This document shows, piece after piece, positions 49,337 to 54,899 of a stretch of DNA of 54,899 bases (position 1 is its first letter; every line of letters begins with the position of its first letter). The stretch is from IMG/VR virus record IMGVR_UViG_3300049737_000029, positions 1 to 54,899 of that record; one strand, written 5' to 3'. Both the position numbers and the translations under genes were made by a program. The notes under the pieces were generated by a model. That model had not been told where the DNA came from and searched no databases. It worked only from the letters and a program-made list of their open reading frames with translations. Origin of the DNA: a virus.

Positions 49337-50209
49337 ATGAATGATAAAATAATGGCAGAAGAAGTAAAGCCAGAAACTAAAGTTGCGTTTGCAAATCGTA
49401 AATACTCTAATGAAGATAAGCGTAAGATGGAAGAGGAAGAACTCGAACAACTTATTGCTGAACAAAAAGGTGAAACAACAGAAGCTACAGAGGAAGTAGC
49501 TGAAGCTGAACCTATTAATGCTGAAGAAAAAAGTTTTAAGAAACGCTACGGTGATCTTAGACGACATATGCAAGACAAAGAAAAAGATTGGGATGACAAG
49601 TTTAAAACGTTACAACGTCAACTTGAAGACTCCACTAGACAAGAGATTAAGTTACCTAAGTCTGATGGAGACATTGAAGCTTGGGCAGAACAATACCCAG
49701 ATGTAGCGGCTATAGTAGAAACTATTGCGATTAAGAAAGCAAGAGAACAAGCCGCTGGATTAGAAGAACGTGTAAAAGAAATTGATGAAATGAAAGCTGA
49801 TGCAACACGCAAGAAAGCTGAAGTAGAATTAATGACTGCACATCCTGACTTCGGTGAAATCAGAGATGATGATGCGTTCCATGATTGGGTAGATGAACAA
49901 CCCAAGTGGGTACAAGACGCATTATATGAGAATGCTGATGATTCACGATCAGCTTCACGTGCAATTGATCTGTACAAAGCTGATATGGGTATTAAGAAAC
50001 AAAAACCTGCAAGCAACAACAAAGATGCTGCACGTTCAGTAAACAGTCGTAGTAATGCTACACCTGATTCAGATGATTCTAAGAATGTATTTAAAGAATC
50101 ACAAGTGAATAAGATGACAGCACAACAGTATGAAAAAGCTTCTGACGCTATTATGGAAGCCATTCGTACTGGTAAATTTATTTACGATATGTCGGGCAAT
50201 GCTCGATAA
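49337..50209 (+). CDS. Capsid scaffolding protein
   Basis: A 290-residue, highly charged helical protein just before the capsid gene. The N-terminus is acidic (KRKMEEEELEQLIAEQKGET), then KSFKKRYGDLRRHMQDKEKD and a central coiled coil, an Asp-rich HPDFGEIRDDDAFHDWVDEQ segment, and a mixed C-terminus (TAQQYEKASDAIMEAIRTGK). Length, charge and place are those of podovirus scaffolds, which template procapsid assembly and then exit. ATG 49352 is an alternative start. The ribosome site is weak. Confidence 0.82.
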   Translation: MNDKIMAEEVKPETKVAFANRKYSNEDKRKMEEEELEQLIAEQKGETTEATEEVAEAEPINAEEKSFKKRYGDLRRHMQDKEKDWDDKFKTLQRQLEDSTRQEIKLPKSDGDIEAWAEQYPDVAAIVETIAIKKAREQAAGLEERVKEIDEMKADATRKKAEVELMTAHPDFGEIRDDDAFHDWVDEQPKWVQDALYENADDSRSASRAIDLYKADMGIKKQKPASNNKDAARSVNSRSNATPDSDDSKNVFKESQVNKMTAQQYEKASDAIMEAIRTGKFIYDMSGNAR

Positions 50210-50214
50210 AGCTA

Positions 50215-50242
50215 TTGACATATAATATATTTATGATATAAC
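50215..50242 (+). promoter_or_regulatory. Sigma70-like promoter for major capsid gene
   Basis: TTGACA (50215-50220), 16-bp spacer, TATAAC (50237-50242) in the shared TGATATAACTA block. It lies six bases after the scaffold stop and starts a leader of about 210 nt before the capsid ATG, so capsid can be expressed above its neighbours. Confidence 0.75.
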
Positions 50243-50257
50243 TATATGTACAATGTA

Positions 50258-50294
50258 GTAGTGTGACCCCTAAGACACAGGTTACTCACACTAC
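50258..50294 (+). promoter_or_regulatory. Leader hairpin of capsid mRNA
   Basis: GTAGTGTGA (50258-50266) and TCACACTAC (50286-50294) form a perfect 9-bp stem around a 19-base loop. It sits about 10 nt downstream of the predicted start of transcription. A 5'-terminal hairpin commonly stabilises abundant mRNAs. Confidence 0.6.
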
Positions 50295-50325
50295 GACTAA
50301 ACCCACGCAAACAACAAAATACTTC

Positions 50326-50358
50326 TTGACAACCTAATGTCTTATGGCCCGTTATACT
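50326..50358 (+). promoter_or_regulatory. Weak second promoter candidate before capsid
   Basis: TTGACA (50326-50331) and TATACT (50353-50358) are individually good, but the 21-bp spacer is too long for standard sigma70. A diverged or activator-assisted promoter is possible. The rest of the 250-bp leader up to the capsid AAAGGAG site shows nothing else I can name. Confidence 0.3.
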
Positions 50359-50461
50359 GAAGGTAGGCCAACTTTCATAATAACGCACCCTACAAGTACT
50401 TAGCCTCTATATAAGTGAATAGTCGTTTGCATCTGTAATCTAATGCTAAAGGAGAATTAAA

Positions 50462-51532
50462 ATGGCATTTGGAAAGGCTTCGGGCTATACAAACTTACCA
50501 AACGGTAACTTCTCGCCCGTTATTTACAGCAAACAGGTGCAACTTGCATTTCGCAAATCTGCTATCTGTGAAGCTATCACTAACTCTGACTATTTCGGAG
50601 AAATCGCTCAAATGGGCGACTCAGTAAAAATCATAAAAGAGCCTGAGATTTCAGTAACTGCATATCTACGTGGTACTACTATCTCAACTCAGGATTTATC
50701 CGATAATGATTTTTCATTAACAATCGACAAAGCAAACTACTTTGCATTTAAAGTTGATGACATCGAAGAAGCACACTCACATGTAAACTTCCAAAGCTTG
50801 GCTTCGGATCGTGCAGCATATCGTTTGGCTGATCAGTATGACCAAGATGTTCTTGGTTACTTATCTGGTTACAAACAGGCTGCGTTACATGCAAATGCTG
50901 GTACAGTAAACAATGTAGTAAATGGTACTAAAGCTAACTCAGCAGCTGGTTCAGACGAACTACTTGCAGCGAACAAGCTTATCAAAGGTTCATTTGGTAA
51001 CATTACAACAACTTCTGCTGGTGATCATTCGATTCCAGTTGCAGCACGTCTGCCGGGAGCTACTGCATTACCAACAGCTACTGTTTCGCCAGCTATGTTG
51101 GTGGCACGTATGAGTCGTTTACTAGATGTTCAGAACGTAGACACACAAGGTCGTTGGATCGTAATTGACCCAGTGATGATGGAAGTCTTACGTGATGAAG
51201 ATTCACGTCTATTAAATGCTGACTTCGGTGGTGATGGCCTAAAGAATGGTCTAGTCTTGAACAACTTCCACGGTTTCCGTGTATACGTTTCAAACAACTT
51301 ACCATCAGTAGGTACTGGTGCATCTACAACAGGTGCGGCTAACCAGAACACTAACTACGGTGTTATCTGTGCTGGTCATGACTCTGCGGTTGCAACTGCG
51401 GAACAAATCAACAAAACTGAATCATACCGTGATCCAGATTCATTTGCTGACATTGTTCGTGGCATGCATTTATATGGCCGCAAGATTCTTCGTCCAGAAG
51501 CTCTTGTTACTGCTAAATATAACTTAGCATAA
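50462..51532 (+). CDS. Major capsid protein
   Basis: A 356-residue protein with an excellent AAAGGAG site, following the scaffold. The long N-terminal arm and E-loop (YSKQVQLAFRKSAICEAITN, ISVTAYLRGTTISTQDLSDN), the spine helix (LASDRAAYRLADQYDQDVLG) and P-domain strands (GRWIVIDPVMMEVLRDEDSR, GFRVYVSNNLP) fit the HK97 fold. It closes with GRKILRPEALVTAKYNLA. Its codon use appears slightly more host-like (CGT, GGT, AAC), as expected for the most abundant protein. Its own promoter and terminator surround it. Confidence 0.9.
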   Translation: MAFGKASGYTNLPNGNFSPVIYSKQVQLAFRKSAICEAITNSDYFGEIAQMGDSVKIIKEPEISVTAYLRGTTISTQDLSDNDFSLTIDKANYFAFKVDDIEEAHSHVNFQSLASDRAAYRLADQYDQDVLGYLSGYKQAALHANAGTVNNVVNGTKANSAAGSDELLAANKLIKGSFGNITTTSAGDHSIPVAARLPGATALPTATVSPAMLVARMSRLLDVQNVDTQGRWIVIDPVMMEVLRDEDSRLLNADFGGDGLKNGLVLNNFHGFRVYVSNNLPSVGTGASTTGAANQNTNYGVICAGHDSAVATAEQINKTESYRDPDSFADIVRGMHLYGRKILRPEALVTAKYNLA

Positions 51533-51547
51533 TATAAAATATTGTAG

Positions 51548-51577
51548 GTGGGCTAGGAAACTAGCCCACTTATATTT
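51548..51577 (+). terminator. Rho-independent terminator after capsid gene
   Basis: GTGGGCTAG-GAAA-CTAGCCCAC (51548-51569), a perfect 9-bp GC-rich stem with a GNRA tetraloop, followed by TTATATTT. It sits 16 bases after the capsid stop. It probably lowers readthrough to tail genes. Confidence 0.88.
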
Positions 51578-51595
51578 GTAACAGTAGGAATTAAC

Positions 51596-52306
51596 ATGGC
51601 GACATATATAAATCTAGTGAATGAGTTACTTCGTCGTCTTAACGAGGTTGAGATAAACTTAGAAGATTTCCCATCTACTAAAAATGTACAGTCACTAGCT
51701 AAAGACTCTATTAATTCCTCTATACGTGAGATACTACAAGAGGCGCAAGAGTGGCCTTTTACACTAGTAACTTACGAACAAACACTTGCAGTAGGCACAA
51801 AGACCTACGACTTCCCTTCTGACTATTCTAAAGCAGATTGGGAAACATTTTATTTAACTAATGCACAATCTGCGTACCCAACACAACTGCCTAGCATTTC
51901 GTATGAATCATATATAAGTGATAGAAGAAGTCTTGATGATGTAGCTGGTACTGATGGTTATACAAAACCTGATGTAGTATATAAAACACAAGAAGACAAG
52001 TTTGGTGTTTCACCTGTACCAGATAATACTTATGTTATAGAATACAGATACTGGAAAGTACCTGCTGATCTAGTACTAAGTACTGATGTGTGTATTATTC
52101 CCGATAGATTTAAACATGTAGTACTTGATGGTGCTATGATGTACCTAATGCACTTTAGGTCTAATGAACAATCAGCACAGTTACATGAAGCTAAATTTAG
52201 AACAGGCATTAAGTCTATGCGTAGGTTACTTGTAGATAGCAAAGACTATTTACGCTCAACTGTAATACATAGATCAGGTAACTCTCTATATAAAAGTATT
52301 ATCTAA
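51596..52306 (+). CDS. Head-tail connector (adaptor) protein
   Basis: A 236-residue protein after AGGAAT. The pattern MATYINLVNELLRRLNEVEI, SLAKDSINSSIREILQEAQE, TYEQTLAVGTKTYDFPSDYS, and IEYRYWKVPADL is typical of podovirus adaptor or tail tubular A (T7 gp11 / P22 gp4-like) proteins: a helical bundle with a beta hairpin domain. The ring sits under the portal. The gene is followed by the hub protein. Confidence 0.75.
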   Translation: MATYINLVNELLRRLNEVEINLEDFPSTKNVQSLAKDSINSSIREILQEAQEWPFTLVTYEQTLAVGTKTYDFPSDYSKADWETFYLTNAQSAYPTQLPSISYESYISDRRSLDDVAGTDGYTKPDVVYKTQEDKFGVSPVPDNTYVIEYRYWKVPADLVLSTDVCIIPDRFKHVVLDGAMMYLMHFRSNEQSAQLHEAKFRTGIKSMRRLLVDSKDYLRSTVIHRSGNSLYKSII

Positions 52307-53848
52307 ATGGCAGATAGACTAAGTACATACTTATCGGTTTGTTCTGGGGGATTGGTTACTAACATAGACCCCCTGACCCAAGCGACTAACTTATCAGGTA
52401 GTGCTATACGTATGATTAACTATGAACCTGCCTTATCTGGTGGGTATCGCCGTATTAGTGGTTATTCCAATGACTACGGCACTGTTCCCGGTACAGGTGC
52501 TGTACTTGGCCTTACAGTTAACGGTAACTTACATGACGGTATATTTGCTTGTAGAAAACCTACAACTGGTCATGACTATCTATATCGTTGGCATAACTCT
52601 AGTAGTTCTTGGGTAGCCATACCAGAAGCTGGTAATCCTAGTATGACTAATGTTACTCGGATTCGCTTTACTAGCTTTAACTGGTCAGGTGAAGTGTTAC
52701 TACTTACAGATGGTATTAATCCAGCGGCAACATATGATGGTACTACATACACACAGATTACGCATGCTAATGCTCCAAATAATCCTAAGTACTCAGAAGA
52801 GTTTAGTTCTCATGTATTTTTGTGTGGTGATTCTTCTGAACCTTACAATTTACACTTTAGTGCACCCGTAAATGCTTATGATTTTGATGCAGGTAGTGGT
52901 GCTGGAGTTATTAATGTAGGTTTTACTATAACTGCCATAAAAAAGTTTCGTAACCAACTATATATTTTTGGTGCTAATAATATAAAAAGATTAATAGGAA
53001 ACAATGTAGCTAATTTTACACTAGAGAATGTTACTTCAAATATGGGTTGCCTTGCACCCGATTCTGTGGTAGAGTTTGGTGGTGACTTACTTTTCTTAGG
53101 TCCTGATGGTATACGTCCTGTTTCTGGTACTGATAAAATTGGTGATGTTGAACTCGCTACAGTTTCTAAAGAAATACAGTCTATATTCGATAACTATTAT
53201 CTATCAGAACAAATAGAAGATGTAGCTATCGTAGTACTTAGGAAGAAGTCACAGTTTAGATTCTTCTTTAAGAACGATGCTTCTCTATCTTTAATAGGTG
53301 GTATACGTAAGAGTCAGAATAAGCAGAGTATTTTTGAGTATAGTCAGCTTACTGGTATGGAAGCAAATTGTGTAGCTAGTGGATACATAGGACAATTTGA
53401 ACATGTAATACATGGAGATGGTTCTGGTAGAGTACATAGACAAGAAAAAGGTAATAGCTTTGGTGGTAACTCTATCTTTAGTTTATATCAAACACCCTAT
53501 TACTATATGGAAGACCCAGAAATACGTAAGGTAATACATAAAGTAAACACATACCTAAAATCAGAGGGTGATACAGAAGTTTTTGTTGGTGTCTCTTATG
53601 ACTATGATGACACAGGGACAAGCAACCCTACTAACTATGAGTTTACTACAGAGGGTGCAGCTTCAATTTATGGTACAGCTATATATGGAGCAGGTGGTAT
53701 ATATGATGGTAATCCCTCACCTAAAACACTTACAAATATATCTGGATCAGGTAACTCTGTTTCCATAAGTTACGTTACGAATAATACAAATGCAAGTCAT
53801 ACTATACAGGCAGTAGCCTTGACGTATGAGACAGCCGACAGGAGATAA
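52307..53848 (+). CDS. Tail hub / nozzle-like protein
   Basis: A 513-residue protein with repeated beta-propeller-like strands: GGYRRISGYSNDYGTVPGTG, FACRKPTTGHDYLYRWHNSS, DGTTYTQITHA, KFRNQLYIFGANNIKRLIGN and FGGDLLFLGPDGIRPVSGTD. The layout (GG.RR.SGY opening, propeller strands, late beta region) matches P22 gp10 / T7 gp12-type nozzle proteins. It starts next to the connector stop and ends five bases before the fibre gene. Confidence 0.75.
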   Translation: MADRLSTYLSVCSGGLVTNIDPLTQATNLSGSAIRMINYEPALSGGYRRISGYSNDYGTVPGTGAVLGLTVNGNLHDGIFACRKPTTGHDYLYRWHNSSSSWVAIPEAGNPSMTNVTRIRFTSFNWSGEVLLLTDGINPAATYDGTTYTQITHANAPNNPKYSEEFSSHVFLCGDSSEPYNLHFSAPVNAYDFDAGSGAGVINVGFTITAIKKFRNQLYIFGANNIKRLIGNNVANFTLENVTSNMGCLAPDSVVEFGGDLLFLGPDGIRPVSGTDKIGDVELATVSKEIQSIFDNYYLSEQIEDVAIVVLRKKSQFRFFFKNDASLSLIGGIRKSQNKQSIFEYSQLTGMEANCVASGYIGQFEHVIHGDGSGRVHRQEKGNSFGGNSIFSLYQTPYYYMEDPEIRKVIHKVNTYLKSEGDTEVFVGVSYDYDDTGTSNPTNYEFTTEGAASIYGTAIYGAGGIYDGNPSPKTLTNISGSGNSVSISYVTNNTNASHTIQAVALTYETADRR

Positions 53849-53852
53849 TACT

Positions 53853-54899
53853 TTGGCAGGTTACGTAAGACAGTCTTCAGCAGACATAATACCAACAGCT
53901 ACAGTTCGTGCAGCGCCTATTAACGCCGAGTATAACAAACTCCGTGATGCATTCGCTGTATCAAGTGGACACAAGCACGATGGCTCAACAGGAGAAGGCG
54001 GTTACATTCCTCTTATCGGTGATGTTGATGCACTAAACAAAGTTGCCATAAACACTAGCACTAATCAAGTAGGTGTCTTTGTAGAGGTATCTTCAGCCGC
54101 AGTAGAACAGTTACGCTTCTCTGATGGTGCTATTATACCTGTAATAACTAATGATATAGACTTAGGTACATCTGGTTTAGAGTTTAAAGATTTATACTTA
54201 GATGGTACAGCACACATAGATACACTAGATGTAGATATTAATGGTGCAGTTGCAGGTACGTTTACTATAGGAAGTACATTAGGTGTTACTGGAACAACTA
54301 CTCTAAGCACAGCTAATATAACTACAGGTGTTATTACTTCTGTAGACATAAACTCTGGTGCTATAGATAACGTAACTATAGGTGGTACAACTGCTGGTGC
54401 TGGTTCATTTACTACACTAAGTGCTACAGGTACTTCTACTCTTGCTACTGTAGATATTAATGCAGGTTCTATTGATGGTACAACTATTGGTGCTTCATCA
54501 GCTTCACCTGCTACTGTAACAGACCTAACAGCTACAGGAACATCAACATTAACTACTGTAGACATTAATTCAGGTAATATAGACAATACAGTTATAGGTG
54601 CATCAACAGCCGTTGCTGGTAGCTTTACTACAGTCTCTACATCTGGTCAGGCTACATTAGCTACTGTAGATATAAACGGTGGTAATATTGATGGTACTAT
54701 TATTGGTGCTTCTTCTACAGCCGCAATCACAGGTACAACAATTACAGGTTCAAGTCTTGTAGGCCCACTTACAGGTAACGTAATAGGCAATATCACAGGT
54801 AACGTTACTGGTAATCTTACAGGCAATGTGACGGGTAATGTAACTGCAGGGTCAGGTTTATCTACATTTAACAATGTAACTGTAAACGGTACACTAGAT
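53853..54899 (+). CDS. Long tail fibre protein, N-terminal part (continues at window start)
   Basis: The start is TTG 53853, behind AGGAG at eight-base spacing, with no good ATG near. The first 130 residues (MAGYVRQSSADIIPTATVRA, HKHDGSTGEGGYIPLIGDVD, DLGTSGLEFKDLYLDGTAHI) are a tail-binding domain common in marine podovirus fibres (HKHDG, FKDLYLDG). Five VDIN.G.ID repeats follow, then TGN repeats. The frame runs off the end of the window and is continuous with the segment at 1-3845 when the 203-base overlap is merged; the full product is about 1,562 residues. Confidence 0.85.
   Translation, partial: MAGYVRQSSADIIPTATVRAAPINAEYNKLRDAFAVSSGHKHDGSTGEGGYIPLIGDVDALNKVAINTSTNQVGVFVEVSSAAVEQLRFSDGAIIPVITNDIDLGTSGLEFKDLYLDGTAHIDTLDVDINGAVAGTFTIGSTLGVTGTTTLSTANITTGVITSVDINSGAIDNVTIGGTTAGAGSFTTLSATGTSTLATVDINAGSIDGTTIGASSASPATVTDLTATGTSTLTTVDINSGNIDNTVIGASTAVAGSFTTVSTSGQATLATVDINGGNIDGTIIGASSTAAITGTTITGSSLVGPLTGNVIGNITGNVTGNLTGNVTGNVTAGSGLSTFNNVTVNGTLD
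54231..54710 (+). repeat. Coding repeats of 36 residues in fibre shaft
   Basis: The VDIN.G.IDGT.IGA motif begins at 54231, 54342, 54450, 54558 and 54666: one spacing of 111 nt and then three of exactly 108 nt (36 residues). Base sequence between copies has diverged although the period is exact. A triple-beta fibrous shaft is implied. Confidence 0.85.
54697..54899. repeat. Terminal overlap, right copy
   Basis: Equal to bases 1-203 with one synonymous difference (C at 54824 for A at 128). See the left copy for its meaning. Confidence 0.9.

Noticed and set aside
49618-50163. 181-residue antisense frame opposite the scaffold gene.
   Set aside because: Ser/Ala/Cys-rich shadow of the Lys/Glu/Asp codons of the scaffold; no start signal.
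54065-54586. Long antisense frame (173 residues) opposite the fibre gene.
   Set aside because: Its Val/Pro/Ser-rich product mirrors the Thr/Gly/Asn codons of the fibre repeats; similar mirrors occur at 269-568, 1832-2233 and 2855-3091.
1-54899. CRISPR arrays, tRNA genes, insertion sequences.
   Set aside because: No regularly spaced repeat-spacer array, no cloverleaf-like sequence in the few gaps, and no transposase apart from the tyrosine recombinase.
54697-54899. T7-style packaged direct terminal repeat.
   Set aside because: The repeat lies inside a continuous fibre frame and carries a polymorphism; assembly overlap of a circular or permuted genome is simpler.

Overview
This window looks like an essentially complete genome of a marine, short-tailed (podovirus-type) phage of the HMO-2011 kind, a group known from SAR116, roseobacter and other marine alphaproteobacteria. 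The reasons are a family A DNA polymerase carrying two DnaJ-type CxxCxxxG zinc motifs between its exonuclease and polymerase parts, a T7-type Holliday-junction endonuclease, a Cas4-like nuclease, a monomeric class II ribonucleotide reductase, ThyX, a tyrosine recombinase, a P22-like portal, a unit size of about 54.7 kb and no RNA polymerase gene. A DUF1127 gene and a GTA-type holin also point to an alphaproteobacterial host. The first 203 bases recur as the last 203 bases with one synonymous difference, so the contig closes into a circle of about 54,696 bp and the long tail fibre gene runs across the junction.

The genome has two opposed transcription arms. They diverge from an 0.9 kb non-coding control region (about 37.27-38.15 kb) and converge on a bidirectional terminator at 17.91 kb. 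The leftward arm (37.3 to 17.9 kb) begins with about 20 small early genes plus a C5 methyltransferase. It continues with DUF932, tyrosine recombinase, primase, DnaB-type helicase, a GIY-YIG-like (T5orf172) gene, thyX, DNA polymerase, a putative ssDNA-binding protein, Cas4-like exonuclease and endonuclease I, and ends with class II RNR, glutaredoxin, an RMF-like gene and a MazG-like pyrophosphohydrolase. It replicates the DNA and supplies dNTPs.

The rightward arm runs from 38.1 kb through the end of the window and on from base 1 to 17.9 kb. In order it carries small basic proteins and DUF1127, the lysis genes (GTA-type holin, GH108 endolysin), terminase small and large subunits, portal, a large repeat-bearing virion protein, scaffold and major capsid. 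Next come the head-tail connector, tail hub and a 1,562-residue fibre, two fibre/fibre-chaperone pairs, a block of overlapping signal-peptide proteins (6.7-10.1 kb), and four or five internal-virion or structural proteins.

The least expected features are regulatory. A family of seven AGTCCAA-NN-TTGGACT palindromes is confined to 33.3-37.4 kb, and five of them lie 6-9 nt upstream of a Shine-Dalgarno sequence. Two leftward promoter-like modules share a TACTACGTAGTA palindrome. Several sigma70-like promoters share a TGATATAACTA -10 block. A G-quadruplex-type motif and short direct repeats lie in the control region. A 67% GC block of unknown role precedes the scaffold gene. The secreted-protein cassette at 7.0-9.6 kb, which includes a pilin-like and an Ig/chaperone-like protein, is the best candidate for an undescribed host-directed system.
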